35,448 nucleotides of DNA from Chloroflexota bacterium (GTDB lineage: Bacteria > Chloroflexota > Anaerolineae > UBA4142 > SHND01), in the NCBI GenBank assembly GCA_016209205.1, contig JACQWQ010000142.1:1-35448 (forward strand). The letters are read 5' to 3'. Below are positions 5,810-13,033 of the stretch, in pieces; the first letter of the stretch is position 1; every line of letters begins with the position of its first letter. The notes below the pieces were generated by a model, which worked only from the letters and a program-made list of their open reading frames with translations, searched no databases and was not told where the DNA came from. The position numbers were made by a program, and so were the translations under genes.

Positions 5810-8800
5810 GGCATGCGCCAACGCGCCCCGCAAATTCTCATACCCGCGCACATTCATCAAGGCTGCCGCCGCGTGCGCCGCCAACATTTCCAGCCGCACG
5901 CGGTCCGAATCGTCGTACGCATCCTGTTCGTAGCTCTCGGTCAATAACGCGCCGATGATCTTGCCGCTGTGCCGCATCGGAACGCCCAAGACCGAAACGA
6001 CCCGCAGCGGATACCCCACGTTGATTGCTTCGATATGGCTGGTCGCCATATTGCCAATAATTAACGCCGCTCCCGATTCAATGACCTTGCCGCTCAGTCC
6101 ACGTCCTTTGGCAATGGCCGTGACCGGCTGCCGCCCGCCGCGATCGTACAAGTATGGCAGATGAATCTGTTCGTCCGCTTCGTTCAGCAGCGCGAGGGCA
6201 AATGCTTCACACGGCATCAAACGCGAGACCGCTTGATGAATCGCCGCATACACGCGTTCGGAATCCAGACCCGCGCTCACCACTTCTTGACTCGCCCAGT
6301 GCAAAATGCCGCGGCGCTCGTTTTCTTGCAAAACGCTTTGATACAGGCGCGCGTTTTCCAGCGCGATGGCGGCTTGACTCGCATACAACGTCAGTAACCG
6401 CTCGTCGTCCGCCGTAAATAGGTGCGGCGTCACCGAACTGACGGACAACACGCCGAGCAGCCGATTGTCATGTTCCACCGGCACCCAGATGCCCGCCCGC
6501 AATCCGTCTTCCGAAATCACAAAACGCGGATCAGACGGCGCGTCGTTCAACGTGACGGGCAAACGCTCACGCGCGACCCACGCTTCGATACTCGCCGCCG
6601 CATCCAGCGGAACGCGCCTCCGCTCCGCATAACCCTCTGTCGCTTTATCAAAGCCCGGCGCCGCATCCAGCACCAATTCCTGCGTGGGTGGCTCATAGCG
6701 AAAAAAGGTCGCCCGCTCGGCATGTACGGAACGCATCGCAATGCGCGTCAAAAATTCTAGCTGCACTCGAGGTTCCAGTTCGCGATTCAACGTCAACCCC
6801 GCGTCATAGACCAACGCGAGCTGCTGCGCGCGCTTTTCCGTTTGCTCGAGCAAGCGCGCATTGTGAATGAACGCCGCCGCTTGCGTCGCGATCAAGGTCA
6901 ATAATTTCGCATCCTCTGGCATAAAGCGCCGCGTGCTCTCGGCAACTTCGCACACACTCAACACCCCGACCAAATCACCGCCAAACAACATCGGCACACT
7001 TAGGACCGCAGCGACTTGGCTGTCCAACGCCGCGAACTCTCCCTCTTCCCACATCCGAAAATCGTCAATAATCAAAGGTTCGCGCGATTGGGCGACCCGT
7101 CCGGCGACGCCGCTGCCCGGTTCGATGCGCGAACCGGGGTGGGAGCGCCCAGCGCCCTTGATGACCGCCACGTGGAGCGCTTGCGCTGCGACATCATACA
7201 ATGCCACACTGCCCACCGCCGCATGGAGCATTTTCGTGGAACGCGTGACCAGGATGTCCAACAGCGCCTCTTGATCGCGCTGCAAGGACAATTCACGCGT
7301 CATCTCATAGACCATCGCCCATTCGTTCGCGCGCTGCTCCACCTGTGCGTGCAGGCGCGCATTGTCGAGCGCCGTCGCCGCCTGATCGGCAAATACCTTG
7401 AGATCCACCGCATTCGCCTCGGTGAAAAAATAGGGCGTGGCGCTGTCCACGTTCAAAAACCCGATCACTTGGTCGCGCACACACAACGGCGCGCCGACGT
7501 ACGATTGAATCCAGTTCATCCCCAGGTCCAACCAGCGCGGGTCGCTGCGGGTGGAAGGAATCGCCAGCCCGCGCTGGGTCGCGCGCATTTCCATCAAGTG
7601 CGCAAATTTTGTAACCGGCAGACGGATCTGGCGCATCTGTTCCCCCAAGCCGCGTTCCGCAAATCCCTGCGCCCGCACGAGCCGCGCGTCTTGGTCTTCG
7701 AGCAAAAAAATACTCGCCGCATCGTGCGGCACCACGCGCCCGACATTTTCCAATATGCGATCCACGACCTGTTCAAAACTCAGCGTACTGTTCAAGACGG
7801 CGGCGCTGTCCGCCAACGCGTGCGCCAATTGGCGTTGGTGCGCCTCTTGATTCTGGACGCGTTCCAAATCGCGCAGCGCCATCCGCTGCGCCGTTACATC
7901 GCGCTGCATGCCCCACAATCCCACGAACAGATTGTTGACGAAAATGCCGTACAGGTTCTTGACAAAAATTTTGGGCGCGCCACAGCGGTCGTGTTCGTGC
8001 GTTTCGACCTCGCTCACACGATGGCGCTGGCGAATCAATGCGCGGAACGACTCGAGATTAACGGGGTCGTCGCGGGTGCGGTCATAAAAGGCGAAGCGCC
8101 CTAGCAGCTCTTGCAGCGTTTCAAAACCATACATGACGGCCATCGCGGTGTTACATTCTTCGATGTACGACTGGTCCAAGATGACGGCGAGCTGTTCGTC
8201 TTCGGGTGCATCCCGCGCAATGGGCTGCGCAAAACTACAGCGCCAAATCCCCTCGGAGCTGAGTTCGATAAATTCACGGTACCGCTCTTGACTGGCGCGC
8301 AAGGCATCGGCAATCTGCTGCTGTGCGGTTACATCGCGCAAAGTTGCCAGATACACGTCTTCGCGGTCCCAGACGGTTTGAACGACGCGCATTTGCACGG
8401 ACAAGGTCTCGGGCCCGCGGCGGAGCTCGATCGTCGCGGCGTGGGGATAGGTCAGCGGCGCGCGGAACGTCGAGCCGAGCAGCTCTTCGCGCGCTTTGCC
8501 AAACAGCGTGACGGCGGCGGGATTGGCAAACCGGATTTTGCCCAGCGTATTGACGACGACGATCGCATCGGCATTTTCGTTAATGATCAGCCGAAAGCGC
8601 GCTTCGCTGAATTGCAAGTGCTCGGTGTGTGAGTGCACCGCCTGACGCAGCGCATGACGCTCGATGGCATACACCACCTCGCGTTCCAGGCGCGGCGATT
8701 CCAATTCGGCACGCGTCAAAAAACTCTGCGCCCCGGCGCTTACGGCGGCACGCGCGCGTTCGTGATCCAAATTCTCTGCAAAAACCACGATCGGAACGTG

Positions 8801-9028
8801 CGGAGCGTGCAAGTGCAGCGTGATAAACGCATCCAACTCGTGCGTGTCCGGCAAATCCAAATCGAGCAGGATCGCGTCCACCAGCTGTGCGCCGAGATAC
8901 TCCAATGCGGCTTGCAAGTGCTCGACACATTCAACCTCCCAGCGCTCGTTTTGCATCTGGGACGCCAACTCGCGCAACCCATTCGCCGATGAACATCCTT
9001 GCTGAATCAGTAATATTTTCAAGTTCAT
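5804..9028 (-). CDS. Receiver-PAS-PAS-GAF(x4) sensor without output domain
   Basis: A 1074-residue cytoplasmic protein. A receiver-like domain (1-130) keeps D56, but the acidic pair is Q9-Q10, the Thr/Ser is A84 and the Lys is R106. Two PAS domains follow (about 140-245 and 250-395, the second ending in a GMQRDVTAQ motif), then four GAF domains (about 415-565, 585-740, 755-905 and 920-1065), recognisable by repeated LLGVLSV-type strands and AxxALxNARLY helices. The protein ends just after the last GAF: no histidine-kinase, GGDEF or phosphatase module is present, and the stop codon abuts the convergent regulator gene, so none was lost by a nearby frameshift. It may sense ligands and act by protein contact, perhaps on the neighbouring regulator. 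No membrane segments are seen. Confidence 0.88.
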   Translation of the reverse strand: MNLKILLIQQGCSSANGLRELASQMQNERWEVECVEHLQAALEYLGAQLVDAILLDLDLPDTHELDAFITLHLHAPHVPIVVFAENLDHERARAAVSAGAQSFLTRAELESPRLEREVVYAIERHALRQAVHSHTEHLQFSEARFRLIINENADAIVVVNTLGKIRFANPAAVTLFGKAREELLGSTFRAPLTYPHAATIELRRGPETLSVQMRVVQTVWDREDVYLATLRDVTAQQQIADALRASQERYREFIELSSEGIWRCSFAQPIARDAPEDEQLAVILDQSYIEECNTAMAVMYGFETLQELLGRFAFYDRTRDDPVNLESFRALIRQRHRVSEVETHEHDRCGAPKIFVKNLYGIFVNNLFVGLWGMQRDVTAQRMALRDLERVQNQEAHQRQLAHALADSAAVLNSTLSFEQVVDRILENVGRVVPHDAASIFLLEDQDARLVRAQGFAERGLGEQMRQIRLPVTKFAHLMEMRATQRGLAIPSTRSDPRWLDLGMNWIQSYVGAPLCVRDQVIGFLNVDSATPYFFTEANAVDLKVFADQAATALDNARLHAQVEQRANEWAMVYEMTRELSLQRDQEALLDILVTRSTKMLHAAVGSVALYDVAAQALHVAVIKGAGRSHPGSRIEPGSGVAGRVAQSREPLIIDDFRMWEEGEFAALDSQVAAVLSVPMLFGGDLVGVLSVCEVAESTRRFMPEDAKLLTLIATQAAAFIHNARLLEQTEKRAQQLALVYDAGLTLNRELEPRVQLEFLTRIAMRSVHAERATFFRYEPPTQELVLDAAPGFDKATEGYAERRRVPLDAAASIEAWVARERLPVTLNDAPSDPRFVISEDGLRAGIWVPVEHDNRLLGVLSVSSVTPHLFTADDERLLTLYASQAAIALENARLYQSVLQENERRGILHWASQEVVSAGLDSERVYAAIHQAVSRLMPCEAFALALLNEADEQIHLPYLYDRGGRQPVTAIAKGRGLSGKVIESGAALIIGNMATSHIEAINVGYPLRVVSVLGVPMRHSGKIIGALLTESYEQDAYDDSDRVRLEMLAAHAAAALMNVRGYENLRGALAHAS

Positions 9029-9055
9029 GGTCGTGGTGACTCGTGGTAGGGTCGA

Positions 9056-9064
9056 ATTTTATCA
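9056..9064 (-). promoter_or_regulatory. Extended -10 element before the sensor gene
   Basis: Minus-strand TGATAAAAT, about 28 bp upstream of the start codon; no convincing -35. Confidence 0.45.
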
Positions 9065-9153
9065 CAGGAATCACGGCGGAACATATACTGAACACGGGCG
9101 CTTTTGCGTTTTGTCATTCTGAGATGGTCAGCCCGCAGGGGCTGTATGGGCTC

Positions 9154-9236
9154 AGGACTGTCATATCGAACGGAGTGAGATATCTCATGGAGCCTGCCAC
9201 GCTTCGCTCGCAGCAGTGGCTCGATATGACAAGTCC
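9154..9236. repeat. Short inverted-repeat element (MITE/REP-like)
   Basis: TGTCATATCGA (9159-9169) and TCGATATGACA (9221-9231) are perfect 11-bp inverted ends, extended outward by GGACT/AGTCC with one extra base. The interior has GGAGTGAGATATCTC and CGCTTCGCTCGCAG. It lies in the 459-bp gap between the sensor and protease genes; the rest of this gap shows no gene. Confidence 0.75.
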
Positions 9237-9440
9237 TGTGCAGCGGAGCGAAGAATCTCTGGCTGGCGCGGCGATGGGTATATATTGTAGGACCTGCTCT
9301 CTCGGCTAGGGCGCGCGAGAACATAACCTATCCGTCAGAGGGATGTAGCCGCTGCCACAGTTTGATACACTCACAGCATCACAAGCTTAACGCGCGCGTC
9401 GCAAGGCGCGCCACGACGGATGAAAATGAGGCTGCTTTCC

Positions 9441-9468
9441 CCGTCACCCGTCACCCGTCACTTGTCAC
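9441..9468. repeat. Tandem CCGTCAC repeats before the protease gene
   Basis: Three and a half units of CCGTCAC/TTGTCAC, ending 19 bp before the start codon. Confidence 0.7.
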
Positions 9469-9487
9469 ATCTTTTGGGAGGTAAAAA

Positions 9488-10408
9488 ATGGCGCTCGGAA
9501 ATTTACAGGCATATTCGGATGAACTCGCGGCAGTCGTCGCCCAAGTCACACGTTCGGTCGTGCGCGTACAAGCGCGGCAGCGCATCGCGGGCACCGGCGT
9601 CGTGTGGCCCCATTCCGGCGAACTTGGCGCAATCGTTACCGCCGACCACGTCGTCGAACGCGATGAAAATATCCGCGTCGTGTTCGACGGTTCCACGTAC
9701 GAAGCGGAACTCGCCGGACGCGATCCGACGACCGATCTCGCGGTGTTGAAAATCAAACCGGATGCGGGGCTAGTCGCCGCGCAAATCGCCGAAAGCAAAA
9801 CACTCCAGCAAGGGAATCTCGTTTTCGCGGTCGGTCGTCCGTGGGGCAACGAAGCCATCGTCAGCGGCGGCATCGTCAGCGCGCTCGGCAAATTCGGACA
9901 GGGCAACGGTTGGGGCAATCCGTTTCAAGAGGGGCTGATTCACAGCGACGTGACTTTGTATCCGGGCTTTTCCGGCGGACCGCTGGCAGATGCCAGCGGG
10001 CGCGTCGTCGGGATCAACAGCAGCGTGCTCGGACGCGATTTGTCGCTGGCGATTCCGAGCGAAACCGTCGCGCGCATCGCGCAGCAGCTGTTGACCGAGG
10101 GGCGCGTCAAACGCGGCTATCTCGGCGTCGGCGTGCAAAAAATCCCGCTGCAAGAATCGCTCGCGAAAAAATTGGGCTTGGCGCAAGAAACCGGTTTGAT
10201 GGTCCTGATGGTCGAGTCCGGCACGAATGCGGAAAAAGCAGGCATTTTGCCCGGCGACATTCTCGTGGGTTTGAATGGTTCTACCATCGCGCGCGTACGT
10301 GAACTCAACCGCTGGCTCGCCAACGAAAGCGGCGGGCGCGAGGTAAAAGCAAAAGTGATTCGCGGCGGCGAGTTGAAAGAATTTCCGGTGACAGTGGGAG
10401 TGCGGTGA
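9488..10408 (+). CDS. HtrA/DegP-like serine protease with PDZ domain
   Basis: A 306-residue trypsin-like protease of the HtrA family with one C-terminal PDZ domain (about 205-300; RGYLGVGV then a GILPGDILVGLNG segment). The catalytic triad is visible as H54 (VTADHVVE), D83 (TTDLAVLKI) and S162 (PGFSGGPL; most relatives have GNSGGPL). HtrA enzymes degrade or refold damaged proteins and are usually exported, but this one has no signal peptide or membrane anchor at the chosen ATG, which has an ideal GGGAGGT site, so a cytoplasmic role is suggested. It stands alone between two repeat-rich gaps. Known relatives lacking a signal occur, so this does not imply truncation. Confidence 0.9.
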   Translation: MALGNLQAYSDELAAVVAQVTRSVVRVQARQRIAGTGVVWPHSGELGAIVTADHVVERDENIRVVFDGSTYEAELAGRDPTTDLAVLKIKPDAGLVAAQIAESKTLQQGNLVFAVGRPWGNEAIVSGGIVSALGKFGQGNGWGNPFQEGLIHSDVTLYPGFSGGPLADASGRVVGINSSVLGRDLSLAIPSETVARIAQQLLTEGRVKRGYLGVGVQKIPLQESLAKKLGLAQETGLMVLMVESGTNAEKAGILPGDILVGLNGSTIARVRELNRWLANESGGREVKAKVIRGGELKEFPVTVGVR

Positions 10409-10475
10409 TCAGTCATCAGTGAACAGTGAACAGTAATCAGTAATCAGTGATCAGTGGTCGGTCATCAGTCATCGG
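10407..10475. repeat. Tandem ATCAGTN-type heptamer repeats
   Basis: About nine irregular 7-mers (ATCAGTC, ATCAGTG, AACAGTG, ATCAGTA) start right at the protease stop codon. Simple tandem repeats of this kind are common in intergenic DNA of such genomes. Confidence 0.8.
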
Positions 10476-10492
10476 CTTTTTGCGCGTTGTCA

Positions 10493-10545
10493 TTCTGCAT
10501 CACTTTGTCATTCTGCTTGTCATTGTGAACGGAGTGAAGAATCTC
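10493..10545. repeat. TGTCATTCTG repeats
   Basis: TTGTCATTCTG occurs twice, then TTGTCATTGTGAACGGAGTG and AAGAATCT. A related TTTTGTCATTCTGAG lies upstream of the protease near 9110. Confidence 0.6.
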
Positions 10546-10585
10546 TACGGATGCGCCGCCGAACAATGGACAGCGAACGGGTAGA

Positions 10586-10655
10586 CAGCGGATTTTATAA
10601 AGCGGATAAACGGATGCGTACGCGCCCATCCGCTTATCCGCTTTACCATCCGCTG
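10586..10655. repeat. CATCCG palindrome family, copy 1
   Basis: CAGCGGAT ... AAAGCGGATAAACGGATG pairs with CATCCGCTTATCCGCTTT ... ATCCGCTG around a CGTACGCGCC loop. The same element recurs at 12591-12638 and 23248-23315. It follows the 3' end of the TIR-SUMF1 gene. Confidence 0.85.
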
Positions 10656-10674
10656 ACCGCTCCCCCCTTCAGAG

Positions 10675-12429
10675 TCAAACGGGAGCAACCACCACGCGAA
10701 AACCGATGAGCCAGTCGAAGTTGCGCGGAACGTACCTGACACGCCACGCACAGCGGACATCGGACGCCCCATGATAGAACGAGCCACCACGAAGCACGTG
10801 GTATGGACCCGAAACAGCGCCCTCCGGATTTTCGCGCGGCGAACTCGCATAATAATTTTCATCGTACCAATCCGCGCACCATTCCCACACATTGCCTACC
10901 ATATCACTCACGCCATAAAAACTATCACCGCGCGGCGAATACTTGCCAACAGGTGTCGTGTCACCAATTCCCGATTCCTTTGAGTTGCATTTGCTGGCAC
11001 CGAATGTATCGTCCCACGGATACGCGCGTTTCATCTTTTTCCCTTCGTCCCAACTCGCGGCTTTTTCCCATTCCGCTTCTCTCGGCAAACGTCCGCCCGC
11101 CCATTTGCAGTACGCCGCCGCTTCATCCCAATTCACGTTCACGACGGGATGATTTTCTTTGCCGTTCGGAATTTCTCCATTTTGCCAGTGCTGCGGCGCT
11201 CTAGCTTGAGTCGCGTCCACAAATTTTTTGTATTCCGCGTTCGTCACGGGATAGCGCGAAATGTAAAACGCGTCGAGATAGACCAAATGCTGCGGTTCTT
11301 CATTTGCTCGCGCGTCTTTGTCCGCGTCCGTGCTGCCCATCAAAAATTCACCCGCACCAACCAACATCAGCTCTTTGCCGTCGCGCTCGTTTATCTTTTT
11401 GGTTAATCCCGCGCGCACAAATTCACTCCACGCGCGGTCAAAGAGCAATTGCGTTTTCAGATAGGTCGGTTTGACGCGGCGAATTTGCTCGAACAACGGC
11501 ATTGCCGCCGCCCAATCATCTGCATCCAACGCGTCGAGCAATTTTTCATAGAGCTCGGGCAGCGCCATCCCGCGCTGCGCCACTTGCAGTTTTGTTCGCG
11601 CGTCCAAAAAATTCGCGTCCAAACGCACCAGCTCTTGCCAGCGCGCTAGGGCTTGCTCCCAATAGCCCGGCTTGTCTTCCGGGTCTGTCAAGCCCTGCTG
11701 CATCAACTCACTCGCGTTGAGATACAAATCCAATTTGGTGAGCCGGGACGCCACATCGCGATAATCCGGCGCGCTGCTAAAAACCTTTTGAAATGCCGCG
11801 CGTGCGCCGGTCAAATCGCCCGCATTTTGCAAAGCCCGCCCCTCGTGATAAAGGTGCACCAATTCATCACGCGGCAATTGCGGCAGCGCAGGAAAAGCAA
11901 TTGGAGGAGAGACCTGCGCGTGCGGCGCGGATTTTCCTACAGGCGGCGCGGCGGGTTCCGGCGTTTTGGACACGGGCGGAGGTTGAGGCGGCGGCGGGGC
12001 TGGCGTCGTCTCGGCAACAGGCGTTGCCGTTACGCCCCGCCAAAATTCCGCAAACGCTTCTTGATACCGCTCTGTAAAAACTACATACAGACGCGCGCGC
12101 AAAAAGATCGGCATCTGGTCTTGGCACGGTTCAACCAAGACCGGAATAATACGCGGGCGTCCGTTTCGTCCGGGCAGTTTGCTCAAGGTGATTGCGGCGT
12201 TGATCTCTTCTTCGCACCACGGCGAGCGCAGCGCGGCATGAGACAAAACCGGCACATAGACGTCGCACGCTTCCAGCCCGCGCTGAATTTCAGCCGTAAC
12301 AATGTCGCCGGGGCGTAAGGAATACGCGTCAAAAAAACCATCCAGCCCCGCTTGCCGCATCGTGTCGGTAAACCGTTTCGCGAATTCGAGATCGTTCCAG
12401 GAATGGGTGATAAAGAATTTTGGCGGCAT
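10675..12429 (-). CDS. TIR-TPR-SUMF1 (FGE-like) fusion protein
   Basis: A 584-residue three-part protein. Residues 1-125 form a TIR domain (KFFITHSWND; SPWCEEE with W71, C72 and a candidate catalytic E75), the fold used by bacterial NADase and immune-signalling proteins. A Pro-rich linker (about 150-195) leads to a TPR-like helical region (about 200-350), then a SUMF1/formylglycine-generating-enzyme domain (about 355-584; GEFLMGSTD, PVTNAEYKKF, WAGGRLPREAEWEKA, GNVWEWCADWY, RGGSFYHGA, GFRVV). Such SUMF1 domains act as oxidases or as C-type-lectin-like binding modules. The whole could be a sensor joined to a TIR effector, but no partner genes identify the pathway. The start at 12429 was chosen because the TIR fold begins there; its ribosome site is weak. 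The neighbouring plus-strand genes are unrelated. Confidence 0.87.
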   Translation of the reverse strand: MPPKFFITHSWNDLEFAKRFTDTMRQAGLDGFFDAYSLRPGDIVTAEIQRGLEACDVYVPVLSHAALRSPWCEEEINAAITLSKLPGRNGRPRIIPVLVEPCQDQMPIFLRARLYVVFTERYQEAFAEFWRGVTATPVAETTPAPPPPQPPPVSKTPEPAAPPVGKSAPHAQVSPPIAFPALPQLPRDELVHLYHEGRALQNAGDLTGARAAFQKVFSSAPDYRDVASRLTKLDLYLNASELMQQGLTDPEDKPGYWEQALARWQELVRLDANFLDARTKLQVAQRGMALPELYEKLLDALDADDWAAAMPLFEQIRRVKPTYLKTQLLFDRAWSEFVRAGLTKKINERDGKELMLVGAGEFLMGSTDADKDARANEEPQHLVYLDAFYISRYPVTNAEYKKFVDATQARAPQHWQNGEIPNGKENHPVVNVNWDEAAAYCKWAGGRLPREAEWEKAASWDEGKKMKRAYPWDDTFGASKCNSKESGIGDTTPVGKYSPRGDSFYGVSDMVGNVWEWCADWYDENYYASSPRENPEGAVSGPYHVLRGGSFYHGASDVRCAWRVRYVPRNFDWLIGFRVVVAPV

Positions 12430-12500
12430 AGTGATGTTCTGTTCCAGATTCTTAAATTCGACGCGAGTGAAATTATACCAGATTACGCGGCGCACAGTCC

Positions 12501-12587
12501 AAGACCCCAAGTGTTTGGAAATCGCAAGCGATTTCACCGCGCGGCGCGACCCGAAGGGCAACATCTTTCAAAAACACTTGGGTTCTT
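12501..12587. repeat. AGACCCCAAGTGTTT inverted-repeat element, copy A
   Basis: AAGACCCCAAGTGTTT (12501-12516) pairs with AAACACTTGGGTTCTT (ending 12587), one mismatch. An internal palindrome GAAATCGC-aa-GCGATTTC is present. The same ends occur at 23050-23116. Confidence 0.85.
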
Positions 12588-12590
12588 GAT

Positions 12591-12638
12591 AAGCGGATGG
12601 GTGCGCGTCCATCCGTTTATCCGCTTTACCATCCGCTG
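12591..12638. repeat. CATCCG palindrome family, copy 2
   Basis: AAGCGGATGG, then CCATCCGTTTATCCGCTTTA and CCATCCGCT. It is a half-length version of the element at 10586 and lies immediately beside the element at 12501. Confidence 0.8.
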
Positions 12639-12653
12639 GCAGCTTTTCTCCCC

Positions 12654-12682
12654 TTGACAAGAACGCGCATCCATATCACTAT
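12654..12682 (+). promoter_or_regulatory. Possible promoter of the UBP zinc-finger gene
   Basis: TTGACA at 12654-12659 with a weak CACTAT at 17 bp (or TATCAC at 14 bp). The -35 is perfect but the -10 is poor. Confidence 0.4.
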
Positions 12683-12708
12683 TGCGCCATCTTGTTCGGA
12701 GGCGCTTA

Positions 12709-12963
12709 ATGTCAGAATGCACACATCTGGATCAAATCCGCGCGGTCACGCCGGGCGGCAGCGGTTGTCAGGAATGTTTGGCGCTAGGCGACACGTGGGT
12801 CCATTTGCGCTTGTGTCTCACCTGTGGGCACATCGGCTGCTGCGACCAATCCAAAAACAAACACGCGACCAAACATTTTCATCAAACGCAGCACCCCATC
12901 ATCCAGTCGTTCGAACCGGGCGAAAATTGGCGGTGGTGCTATGTGGATGCAGATGTGGTATAA
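12709..12963 (+). CDS. UBP-type zinc-finger protein
   Basis: An 84-residue stand-alone zf-UBP domain. Visible ligands are Cys and His in CTHLDQI, GCQEC, CLTCGHIGCC, KHATKHFHQT and H, followed by the conserved PGENWRWCYVD end. In eukaryotic deubiquitinases this fold binds the ubiquitin C-terminus; bacterial single-domain copies are widespread and their ligand is unknown. The start was set at 12709, where GGAGG stands eight bases upstream. The next gene, a TPR protein, begins 70 bp downstream on the same strand, so the two may be co-transcribed. Confidence 0.88.
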   Translation: MSECTHLDQIRAVTPGGSGCQECLALGDTWVHLRLCLTCGHIGCCDQSKNKHATKHFHQTQHPIIQSFEPGENWRWCYVDADVV

Positions 12964-12999
12964 ATCGTGTCCATGGACGATTTACAGGGAGAAATAAAA

Positions 13000-13026
13000 A
13001 ATCCTGTTAATCCTGTCAATCCTGTC
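13000..13026. repeat. Three tandem AATCCTGTY 9-mers
   Basis: AATCCTGTT, AATCCTGTC, AATCCTGTC directly before the TPR gene; the same 9-mer array occurs at 15912-15938. Confidence 0.8.
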
Positions 13027-13033
13027 AAAGAAA

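Noticed and set aside
5804-5830. Kinase domain of the GAF protein lost by frameshift
   Set aside because: DNA beyond the stop is the convergent regulator gene, which is intact, so there is no room for a lost kinase.
7016-8104. Plus-strand reading frame opposite the GAF/PAS sensor
   Set aside because: No recognisable domains, and the minus-strand protein is clearly real.
10675-11000. Diversity-generating-retroelement target (SUMF1 C-terminus)
   Set aside because: No reverse transcriptase or template repeat is present in the window, and the C-terminal segment is not enriched in the expected AAY codons.
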